Shown: piece by piece, positions 25,007 through 34,796 of the stretch
How the letters are laid out: each line of letters begins with the position of its first letter
Position numbering within the stretch: the stretch's first letter is position 1
From: Wurfbainia villosa
Taxonomy: Eukaryota > Streptophyta > Magnoliopsida > Zingiberales > Zingiberaceae
Direction: 5' to 3'
DNA: 64,000 nt
Assembly: GCA_025175895.1 (NCBI GenBank)
Contig: JAKLTH010000283.1
Coordinates: 2,542,001 to 2,606,000, forward strand
Position numbers and translations under genes: made by a program
The notes under the pieces: generated by a model
The model's database searches: none
What the model was told of the DNA's origin: nothing
Seen by the model: the letters and a program-made list of their open reading frames with translations, nothing else

Positions 25007-25785
25007 ATGGAGGACGCCGCTGGTGCGGAGAAGATGGAAACTGCCCTCGCCGCCTCGTCCGGTCGGGATCACCTTACGGAGGCTATGGACGCTGCCGCGC
25101 CGCTCATGGCCGTGGCCTCGAACCAGCTCACGCTCTTGTTTCAGGGAGAGATTTACGTCTTTGACTCGGTCTCTCCCGAGAAGGTCCATTCCTTGTCGCC
25201 CATGTCTGTTCTCTCATGGCGTCCGTGTCCTAAATCTAGTTAAAGATGACAACTTTTTGCAATGAAATATCAAGATTTTTTCCATGGCATTGCTTCAAAT
25301 TTACATATGAAATCTTTCTGATCGAAATGCTCCAGGTACAAGCCGTGTTGTTATTGCTAGGGGGAAGTGAAGTGCCTACTGGCATAGCTCCTGTGCAATT
25401 GTCCTCTCAGCAGGATGATAAGGTCTTCCTGCATTGCTCCTCTCAGTGTTCTTGATGCTAAGAGTTTTGTTCGTCCACTGATGATAACAAATGCTTTTGC
25501 AGGCTTATGACTATATCCTTCGTCGGACAGATATTCCTGCAAAAAGGATTGCTTCATTGATAAGGTTCCGCGAGAAGCGGAAAGAAAGGAATTTTGATAA
25601 GAAGATTCGGTACACCGTACGCAAAGAGGTTGCTCTCAGGTATTGGTTGTGATTGTGGATTTAAGAGAGATACCTTTTATATAAAATGTAACTAGTTGCA
25701 AATCCCATACCATACCACTGGACTTCTTTACATTGACATCGGAGGATCTTCCGGCTACTACACGCTAGGTGACCAATAGCGAAGT

Positions 25786-25817
<32 letters not shown>

Positions 25818-28800
25818 ATCGGAGAGTGAAATAGAACATGAAACCGTGAGCTGCCAAGCAATGGGAGGAGAATATGATTTCTGACCGCGTGCCTGTTGAA
25901 GAATGAGCTAGCGACTCATAGACAGTGGCTTGGTTAAGGGAACCCATTGGAGTAGGGCGTTTGGCTGAAAATAACTACAGTCCATATCTTGAATTTCAGT
26001 TAACTTGAAAATTAATTTGTTAAGAGTAGATTTTAATCAACCTAAGCTGACTAAGATTATGTCTTATGATTTATTAATTGGCTCAGCAACACCTTTTTTT
26101 TCGGTTATTAGAATGTGTTCAAATTAGATTAGAGTCTAGTTGTCAAGTATGAACTGATGGAGCTCCTGATGTATATAGGCATGCAGAGCCTTAGAAAGAA
26201 GTGAGCTATCAGTAAGAAAACCGCCACACGTCGAATGGAATTATTATTATTATTTTCATGCATCGAGTGACACAAACAGGACTACATTATTACCATTCAA
26301 CACTTCCACAAAAGGCAGAAGGGAGAGTCCGAAGCAAACACATTTCAATGTATCTTGTTATAAAAGGTGATGTTTTAAGACCTAGTTTTTAAGACATCCC
26401 AAATTTCAAGTGTACCTTCAACTTATTGTTTCTTAGCATAATGTTATGTTCTTCTCTACCACATCAGAGACCAGTTCAACAACAAAAAAGTCACTTAATT
26501 AGTTTGATCCCTGTATCAGCAATGAAGAAGGGACAATTCCATAGGTGCATCATTAATAGTCGAATCTAATTCATTTTGATTTTTATTTGAGAAAATTACT
26601 TTCGTAATTATAATTGTTCTAATTAAGAAAATTTCTCATAGAAAGTTAGGCCATCATGTATCAACGTATTAGGAATGAGTATATTTGATTAGTTCAACTT
26701 TATACTACTACAACAACAACAACCAAGTTTTATTCCACTAGATGAGGTCGGCTATGTGGATTCTTTTACGCCATTGGACTTTATCCCCTGCTATATCATC
26801 ATCTATACTTAAATAAATTTTATCTTGTTTTATTGTTGTTAACTAAGTCTTTTTTGGTCTTCCTCTTCTTCGTTTGATATGTGTATTTGTCATCGTTTAA
26901 CATCGCCTAACTAGAGCATTTATTGATCGTTTAAATATATATCTATACCACCTTAAATGTATCTCTCGGAGTTTTTCCTCAATAGATGCAACTCCGACTT
27001 TCTCTCTAATGCTCTCATTTCTTATTCTGTCCATTCTCGTATTTTCACACATCCTCATCTCTGTAACTCTTATCTTTTGCTCTTGTACTTAAGTCGTAAC
27101 CCAACATTCAACGATATATAATATAGCAGATCTAAATATCGTTTTGTAGAACTTCCCTTTAAATTTTAGAGGTACTTTACAATCACATAAAACACCCGAC
27201 GCTCTCCTCTGTTTCATCCTGCTGGTATTCTAAGTAAGACATCTCTCTCAATTCTTCCATCATCTTGCAAAAATGATACTAAATATTTAAACCTCAATTC
27301 CAAATAACTCGTCATCTCCTATCTTAACACTTATTTCATTACGTTTAATATTGCTAAATTTAAATTTTATATATTCTGTTTTTAATCGATTAGGTCTAAA
27401 ATCTTTCACTTCTGATTTTTTTGTCAAGATTCTAATTTAACATTTACTTCTTCATGTGCTTCATCTACATATAATATGCATATGATATTTCCACATCAAT
27501 AAAGAAGCAAGTTGAATCAATCCCAAGCAGTTCAGTTTCTATTGTCTTCTTCCAAAAAGCATTAGGATTCTCATCTCTCAATTGATCCAGTGAATTTTGC
27601 ATCTCTCATCTACCAGCCAACCTGAGATATCCTTGTCCATAGTCCGATCCTGTGTTCCTGGCCAACAATTTAATTCAAGCAGTCATGGAAATACGTTTCA
27701 CTACTCCATATTTTTAATTGTTTGTTGTTGGCGATCGCCAATGAAATGGTTTTCAAGTACTCATTAGTGGTTACTATTGAAAGTGCGATAAGTGCAATGA
27801 TCGAAGTTATTCTACACACACAATGACTCGGCAGGATGCAGCGAAGAAAAGGTCAGTTTGCAGGCAAGGCTAATCCAGTGGATGGAGCATCAGCCTCTTC
27901 ATTTGGCGAACAGGAAGACCTTCCTAGAGAATCAAAGTAAGTTGCAGATGAAACTTTCTTTCTAGTTGTTGTGAGTTTAAAATTTCATTTTTGTAAATAC
28001 CTCAAGAAAGAAAAAGTAGAACAATCTGCAATTCTATCATCTTGATTACTTGGACTCTTCAGATGTCAAAACTGTGGAATCAGTGAAGAGATGACTCCAG
28101 CCATGCGTCGTGGACCAGCTGGACCAAGGTCGCTTTGCAATGCTTGTGGATTAATGTGGGCAAACAAGGTCTCACTATACAACGATTTTCTCTATATGTC
28201 GATTTTTTTTAAAAAAAAAGTTAGCCTTCTTTAAGAAGTACAATAAGGAAAAAGCATAAACCACAAAACCTTTTATCAAGAATGCCTGATTTTTTGTAGT
28301 TTCACTTGGTGAAGATTGCATGAGTTGCTACGATTGAATACTTGTTTCTTTTTAACACATCTCTATAGGGCCCTTTTATATCTGCATATGTTATTTTATA
28401 TAGTCATATTTATATATATAATATTTGTTCAATATTTTTAATATTGATCACAGATCCTACATGTCGCAGTGGACAGACCACAAATTGCCCGGGTGCATTT
28501 TTTTTAGATCCTAAAAGTTAAAGGGCAGTACTGTGGTGCATGTTGTTTGTAGATGATATTGTTTTGATAGATGAGACATGTGAAGGAGTAAATGTTAAAC
28601 TAGAATTTTGATAGGAAACATTAGAAGTGAAAGATTTTAGGTTTAGTAGAGTAAAGACATAATATATGAAATTTAAGTTTAATAATATTAGACGTAATCA
28701 GACAAATGTTAAGATAGAAGATGACGAGTTGTTTAGAACAGAGAGTTTTAAGTATTTAGAATTATTTTTCTAAGACGATTGAGAGAGATGTCTTACATAG

Positions 28801-31498
28801 AATACAAACAGAATGGTCGAAATAGAAGAAAACATGGGGTGTTTTATGTGATCGTAAAGTATCCTAAAATTTAAAGAGAAGTTCTACAAAACGGCGGTTA
28901 GGCCTGCTATGTTATATGACACTGAATGTTGGGCTACGATTCGAACACATGAGCAAAAGATGGGAGTTGTAGAGATGTTGATGTTAAGGTAGATGTGTGG
29001 ACATACGAGGATGAACAAAATAAGAAATGAGAGCATTAGAGAGAAAGTCGAAGTTGTATCTATTGAGAGAAAATGCCGAGAGACATTTAAGATGGTACGA
29101 ACATGTACTTAGACAACCAATAAATGCTTCAGTTAGGCAATGTGAAATTATGACATATACGCACATCAAACGAGAAAGAGGAAGACTAAAAAAAACTTGG
29201 TTAGCAACAACAAAACAAGATAAAATTTATTTAAGTACAGATGATGATATAGTAGAGAATAGAGTTCAATGACAGAAGGATTCACATAGCCGGTCCCATT
29301 TAATGAGATAAGACTTAGTTATTGTTGTTGTATCCTAAAAGTTAAAGGTTATTTTCTATTCTAATTTTAAGTGTTGATAAGGCACTAGGAAATGGTGCCC
29401 AAACAAAAAGCCTAAAAGAACAAAACATTCAAAAATCTGTAACAATTTTAAGGTATAAAGAAGTAGCTGAAATACATTTTCCTCTTCTCCGAGGATTTTT
29501 AGCCTTGCTCATCTACCAATTGATTGGAAATGGTGTGATATGATACTCAACTTCCTGCCCTAATTCTGGAATGAATGTTATCTAGTATATTCAGTGAAGA
29601 TAAATACAAAACATTTTCAGGTAGCAATTAGGTGTAGCGCCAAAAATAAATAAATAAATAAAATGGGGGAAATATATATAGCTATTATAGCTAGGCAAAA
29701 TTGAATTGATTGTCGTGGTATACCTTCCGATTAACAATTATGGATGGTCAACAAAAACCTCAAAGAGACATGAGAAGAGACAATGAAGATAACAGGAAGC
29801 AAAAATTTGCCAAAAAGCAATTGTGTTTGCAGTGTACATGTAAAATTTTAGGTTGGCTGAACACTTTTTACATGCTGAATATCTCTGTTACTCGGTAGTT
29901 CCCCCTCTTACCATAACACAACACTTCTAACGATATGAAGTGTGAGACTAACGCGCAATAGAGAGCTGGACTTCTGTTTCTTCAGACAAAAATCGGCCCA
30001 AGGATGACCACAAACATGGTTGAATCATTGGGAAATCGATCCATACAACCCTATATCATACATTCTCTATTGAAATCTATGAAACATCACTGACCCAGAG
30101 GAGTTGGAACTTCTGATACATCATTTTATACCGCATCTTATAGTAGTTTCTTATTAACTATATATAAATGGAATATCGATGTTGTATCTCGATGCGGTCA
30201 CATTTTTACCCCTTTCCTCGAGTCTTCGGGAGAGAGTGAGTTCTCACGTCCGTAGCAATATCCTGTCAAATGTAACATGGGTCATATTACCGTCGGTGAT
30301 CTGGCAACGACCCACCGATGTTTAAGTCAAACAGGAAGATGAAGAAAAAGTTGAGTGTATGTAGAAAAATATTAAGTAGTGAAAGAGTCGGAGTCTTTTT
30401 CTTTATCTCAATCTGCCTTTATATAGTATCTCCGAGGTTCTTTGTCTCCACCACTAACACCCTTTGTTAGGTTGTCAGGGGACAATTACTGCAGGGAGTC
30501 TTCACCTGTCATGCCACATGTCCAAGAGTGATAATGGGGCGAAGTTATTGGGAGACCAGATGTGACAGTTGTCAGGAGAAATCTTCTCTATGATCCCTAG
30601 GCTTTTGTCTGTTCTTGCCTCTAAGTTTCCTGCTTCGCCACTTCCTCTGGCTTTCCGACTCGGCTTGCCTCTGACTTCCCGAGTCACTCCGCTTCCAGTT
30701 TGCTCCGCTCCTGGTTTCCCGAGTCATCCCGCTTCTGACTTTCCTCCGCTCCTGGTTTATCGAGTCACCCCGCTCCCGACTCGGCCCACTTATGACACCT
30801 GTGCTCCGCAACTTCCCGAGTCATCTTGCTCTCGACTCGGCCCCACCCTGATTGGCTGCCCTCTTGATTTCTTCTGAAATCTCAACTCTTCATCGTGTCC
30901 CGACTCTCCGTGGGGTCCATATGTCGGACTCTGCCCATATCATTTCTGAATATTATTTTATAATTTAATCTTTGTTGCGTCCCCAATTCCCATATTAAAA
31001 AATTTAGATTCTTTTATGTCAACTCCCTGGATCCCCCACTCGTAGAAAATGTCGTGCCTGGTCTTTTTCTGGAACATGTTATAACATATTCCTTTCCAGC
31101 TCGCATTGCCAAATGAAGTTTGACTGATCTGCTATGCATTTATTACCTAGAAGATCAGATCATTCTTTCTAATCCTTGAGGCAATTATCATACGAGTTCT
31201 TGTTTCAGATGCTAACCTCATTTGACTCTACTATTCTGCAGGGCACTCTGAGAAGTCCAAAGGCCAAAATAGGTACTCCGAGCACTGCGAATCCTACAGA
31301 GCTTGTAAGACCTTATTAGAATTGTGCAGTTAAACCATTAAGCTCTCGTTGGTAATCCATTATAAATTATCTGCATTCATTTTATATCATTTCCTTTTCC
31401 TTTTTCTTTTACTGTTTTTGCAGGGTCCAACAATTAACTCAGAATTGATTAGCATCGATGACAATCTACACGCAGATGCATCCGATACCGATATGTGA
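25007..31498 (+). CDS. TIFY-CCT-GATA transcription factor (ZIM/ZML, GATA24/25/28-like)
   Basis: Nuclear zinc-finger transcription factor. Exons: 25007-25183, 25336-25422, 25503-25639, 27835-27936, 28063-28168, 31242-31304, 31424-31498 (747 nt, 248 aa, phases consistent). Domains: a TIFY/ZIM domain (about 39-70) with LLFQGEIYVFD and VQAVLLLLGG, a protein-interaction surface; a CCT domain (about 105-134) with RFREKRKERNFDKKIRYT-VRKEVALR; and a GATA finger C169-x2-C172-x20-C193-x2-C196 (CQNC...CNAC, GLMWANKG), the spacing typical of this plant subclass. The start is the first ATG after an in-frame stop at 24961. The stop at 31496-31498 overlaps a consensus splice donor (see findings); an isoform of about 271 aa ending at 31688 is possible. 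Introns 3 and 5 are large and filled with insertions, including inverted LINE fragments on either side of exons 4 and 5. Confidence 0.92.
25738..25960 (+). other. Nuclear plastid-DNA insert: fragment of plastid 23S rRNA (in intron 3)
   Basis: The text includes CGTGAGGGAAAGGTGAAAAG, GTGAAATAGAACATGAAACC, GACCGCGTGCCTGTTGAAG and GTGGCTTGGTTAAGGGAACC, in the order of plastid 23S rRNA. It carries scattered substitutions and ends abruptly. It is a decayed NUPT of about 220 bp within a nuclear intron, not a functional rRNA gene. Confidence 0.85.
26705..27470 (-). mobile_element. RTE-type LINE, 5'-truncated, minus orientation (GATA intron 3)
   Basis: Read on the minus strand, this matches the plus-strand LINE at 28525-29331 block by block. 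It includes the 3' terminus (ACATAGCCGACCTCATCTAG then TTG repeats) and the region coding for the C-terminal part of the reverse-transcriptase ORF. It ends just downstream of the RT active-site box. Many stops and frameshifts are present, so it is not functional. Confidence 0.8.
28508..29348 (+). mobile_element. RTE-type LINE, 5'-truncated, with 17-bp target duplication (GATA intron 5)
   Basis: A perfect 17-bp direct repeat ATCCTAAAAGTTAAAGG occurs at 28508-28524 and 29332-29348, marking the target-site duplication. The insert between (about 807 bp) begins within a decayed frame reading MLFVDDIVLIDE (the F-x-D-D box of reverse transcriptase). It continues with degraded but typical LINE C-terminal blocks (VRPAMLYDTECWA; KIRNESIREK) and ends in a TTG-repeat tail. 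Stops and frameshifts are frequent. This is a classic 5'-truncated product of target-primed reverse transcription. Confidence 0.88.
29930..30960. mobile_element. LTR-retrotransposon-derived segment (GATA intron 5)
   Basis: LTR-like composition: TTTATATAGTA near 30417 could be an LTR TATA box, followed by a C-rich stretch (30640-30900) with repeated CCCGAGTCA and CGACTCGG motifs also seen at 3.7-3.9 kb. No gag or pol coding is seen, and boundaries are uncertain. Confidence 0.35.
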
Positions 31499-31699
31499 GC
31501 ACGAAGCGTGTCGATAACTATCAACATTAATCACTATTTACGTTTGCTTATCGTGTTTCTTTTTCGGCAATAGAGTATCGAATTGTCGGTATGACCCTAT
31601 CTGATTATTATGCAGACTAGGAGGGTGTGTGAAAGTAGATGTACAGCAGGCAGACATGGTAGAACTGAAGGCTGAATTACGAAGATAACAAAGTTGATC

Positions 31700-32270
31700 T
31701 CTTCTCTGCTATCTTTTAGATATGTTTCGAGCTTACAAATCGACAATACGGAAGCTGGTCATATTCGTCGTCGACGGGCGTGAGTTCGGAAGAACATCCT
31801 GCTAATTGCAAACCTGTTCGAATGTTTCGACAGTTAACATCATCTTTTAAACTTCATCTTTATAGTTGTAGTTCCTCTGGAACTTGCTCATGTTGTAGGG
31901 ATGGATTGGAAAATCTGTTTGTTGTAATCTTTTTTAGAGGTCTGTAGTCTCTTGGTTTTTAGGTTGACATGCTTCATTCCATGTTTGATAGGCAACTGAG
32001 AAAGTTGACTTCTGGCTTTAATTGTGCCATTCAAAAAGGGATAAATTTTCTAGGTTGAAAATAATAATAATAAAAGCATCCTTTTATTATTTATATCATT
32101 AAAAGGGCTATCTTTTTTTCCAAATAATGATAAAAAAGAGTACTCTATTTCTATATTTATGTTGTCAAAGATGTTATTTTGTAGTAAAAGGTAAGGATGT
32201 TCACCTACATCCCTCTAGATCGATTTTATAGTATTCAAAGAGGAATAAATTATGGTCCGGAAAAGGTCGA
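31700..32270. other. 3' UTR and downstream of GATA gene, no gene seen
   Basis: Probably the 3' UTR of the GATA gene up to about 31.95 kb, then AT-rich DNA with an ATAATAATAATAA run near 32070. No coding frame is seen. Confidence 0.4.
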
Positions 32271-32274
32271 AATT

Positions 32275-32480
32275 TGTCGGTCTATATCAATCTGTTTTAT
32301 GAACATTATAAGAGAGATAAATTATGAAAGATTTTATGAGTCTTGATGTGAGAGATTAAGACGTGTGAGGGTCATTTAAATTCAAAAAAAAATTTTAAAT
32401 TTTTTTCGAAATCAATTTTTATTTTATCTATAAATTTTGTTGTGTCTTATCTACTGTGTTATTTCTGTGAGGACATAAGT
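32275..32480 (+). repeat. Dispersed repeat family F1, copy 3
   Basis: Shares GAGAGATAAATTATGAAAG, GTGAGGGTCATTTAAATTC, TTTTTTCGAAATC and TGTCTTATCTACTGTGTTAT with copies at 20785 and 48660. Confidence 0.7.
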
Positions 32481-32744
32481 AGTCTTTTAAGTGAGAAGGT
32501 CACAGAGAATAAGAAATCAAAAGAAAATCATTAAAAAGAATATCTCTTATTTATTTATTATTAAAATAGTGTCTTATTTTGTCTCAATATATTTTTGTTT
32601 TTAAAAGTATTTTTATTTTTGGTACAATTAGAGGATCATAATTATTACAATTATATAGTCGTAGCGGTTAAAATATTGTAATTGGAATAACTGTCTAATA
32701 ATTACATGATCATAACTCGTATAATTGTATAGCAACTGGGAGCT

Positions 32745-32910
32745 TATGGATAAGACAAAGATCGATTTCGGAGGAGGTTTGAAGTTCTTTTTTGGATTCA
32801 AATAACTTCCACGTGTTTTGACCACCATGTCAAGGCTCATAGGATCCTCCGTAATTTACCTCCCTCACAATGGTCGTGGAACAGACCAGTAGAGACCGCT
32901 AGATTGGTGG
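32745..32910 (-). repeat. Dispersed repeat family F1, copy 4
   Basis: Complementary orientation: AAGATCGATTTCGGAGGAG, CCACGTGTTTTGACCACCA, TAATTTACCTCCCTCACAA, then GGAACAGACCAGTAGAGACC. This is the best preserved copy of this half of the family. Confidence 0.7.
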
Positions 32911-32999
32911 ATTATAATCTTTTGTGGATAGTTGTTATAATTGTAGTCCTCTCAGGATGGTCCGTTGGTTAGAACAGCATAGATACTGTTAGAACTTAG

Positions 33000-33150
33000 A
33001 ATAGATAAGAGTCGATTCTCAGTGTAAGGTCTAAAATTCTCATCTTGACTCGGAAGTCCTCCATCATTTCTGGTCAATGGGTCAAGGGGCATAGCCTCCC
33101 CGTGATTTACCTTCTTTCATCATCACAAAGGGATCAACAGTGAAGGACGC
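33000..33150 (-). repeat. Dispersed repeat family F1, copy 5 (diverged)
   Basis: Has the same block order as copy 4 (GTCGATTCTCAGTG, GGTCAATGGGTCAAGG, CCCCGTGATTTACC), with more changes. Confidence 0.5.
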
Positions 33151-33184
33151 TAGGGGCGAGCATAATTATATAGCAACTATAACA

Positions 33185-33970
33185 TTAATTTTGATATGAT
33201 GTGTGCCTTATACCATGTGATTCATGTGCGATAATAGAAATGTACAGTAACTCCATCTCCGTCTCGCTTGAGCATCGCTTTTCCCATGCACGAGCACCTC
33301 TTCCCACCCCGTGCTAACTCCTTGCCCGATGCGCCTGAGTACCTCTTCCCACTCGACACCGACTTCCCGTCTGACGCGCCCAAGCACCTCTGCCGCTTGA
33401 CATCGCTGTTGACCGATCGAATTCTAGTCGTAATTCGATTGGAATCCGCCAATTGTTGTCGCCAATGGTCATGCCGCAAACCGTCTAGAATCCAATCTTG
33501 ATACGATCAAAATCCGATCGCGATCTAATCGGATCGCAATTGGATTCTGATCAAATTGCGATCAGAATAGGCAGCGATTATGGTTGCGACGATGGTGTCC
33601 ACAATTCAATTAGATTTCGATTGAAATCGGATTGAAATCCGACCAACATCGAGATCCGGTCGGATCACGGTCGAATTTGGGCCAAATTGCAGTCGGAATC
33701 GCTCGCAGTGCTAGCGACCACAATTCGATCGGATTCCGATCGAAATCCGACCGCAGTTTGGTCGGTCGGACGGTGTTGGCTCCGAGCGTCGACGATTCCG
33801 ACGAATTCAGGGGTTGACTATAGCACTCATCGGAGAAAAACAACGTGAGCGGAGCATGATGCATTTTTCATTTTTTATGCAATTATGTGAATTGGACACG
33901 AACGGTTCACAGTGCATCGCACACGGACACGTAGCGATCGTCGCGCAACATATCAGAATATTTTATAATA
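33185..33970. mobile_element. GC-rich element with GATCGGATTCCGATCG-type internal repeats
   Basis: The body from 33500 to 33800 is made of permuted GATCGGATT/AATCCGATC words. The left end contains TTCATGTGCGATAATAG and the right end CATCGCACACGG, so both ends carry a GTGCGAT word in inverted orientation. The left end also resembles 42150-42240, and the internal words resemble 47660-47810. It is probably one member of the foldback family described at 41.2-42.1 kb. Open frames here reflect repeat composition only. Confidence 0.45.
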
Positions 33971-34309
33971 TCGTCAAAAACAAAAATTGAATAGAATATT
34001 ATTTTGATAATAAATAAAAAGCTACTTTTTTTTTTTTTACAATTCCAATAAAAAAGAGCTCCTTTTGACTTTCGCCCAAATTATCATTAAAATGTTATAT
34101 TGATTTTGTTTTGGTGAATTTTTTATTTCCACACACCGTCTCCACTCCTTTTTCTTTTTCTTTTTAATATTTATTTCCTATCGCATCCATTCCCATCACC
34201 GTCTAATCCAACTCTCTAATGAAAATTTTTTATCAAAACAACTCAATTATTCATAATCTTCATCATTTTTTTTTCTCCATGAAAATAATATAATAATTAA
34301 GACATGATA

Positions 34310-34490
34310 AAATTTACAGATAAAATAAAATTCGATTTTGAAATATATCTAAAGTTTTTTTCTGAATTTAAAAGACTCCCACGTGTTTTGACCATCACGT
34401 CGAGACTCATAAAATCTTTCATAATTTATCTCTCTTATAATGACAGTGAGAGATTAAGTCGATAGATTTCAATCTTTAGGGATAATCATC
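34310..34490 (-). repeat. Dispersed repeat family F1, copy 6
   Basis: Contains AAATTCGATTTTGAAATA, then CCCACGTGTTTTGACCATCA, ATAATTTATCTCTCTTATAA and GTCGATAGATTTCAATCTTT, in the order seen in copy 4. Confidence 0.65.
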
Positions 34491-34654
34491 ATTATTTTTA
34501 TTAAAAAAAACAAATTCAAATATCTTCCGACCTCTCTTTTCTTTTTATCTCTTCCCTAAATTAATTAAAAATTAAACAAATTAATAATTCAATGTTCTTT
34601 TCTATTTTGCACCCTTCTATTTTCATCTCAATTTAAATACGATTTCTTCTACGT

Positions 34655-34796
34655 ATTAAAACTTTTTATAGCGGGATTCTTCGCTCTTTCTCTTTCGCTG
34701 TTTGTGTTCTCGATGCGTTGATCCGCTCTTCTTAGGGTTTTCTCTTCGATCGCGATCGGCCCTGGTCGATCTAGAGCTGCAATTAGGGTTCCGGCG
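34655..34796 (+). promoter_or_regulatory. Core promoter and leader of the PP2A B' gene
   Basis: CTTTTTATAGCGG near 34663-34675 is a plausible TATA box. Two telo-box-like motifs (TTAGGGTTTT near 34732 and ATTAGGGTTCC near 34781) lie in the leader. Such motifs are common in plant housekeeping leaders. Confidence 0.4.

Noticed and set aside
25738..25960. Functional rRNA gene
   Set aside because: Only about 220 bp of plastid 23S with mutations, inside a nuclear intron.
29027..29272. Open frame (81 codons) near the LINE end
   Set aside because: It is a residual piece of the decayed LINE ORF, not an independent gene.
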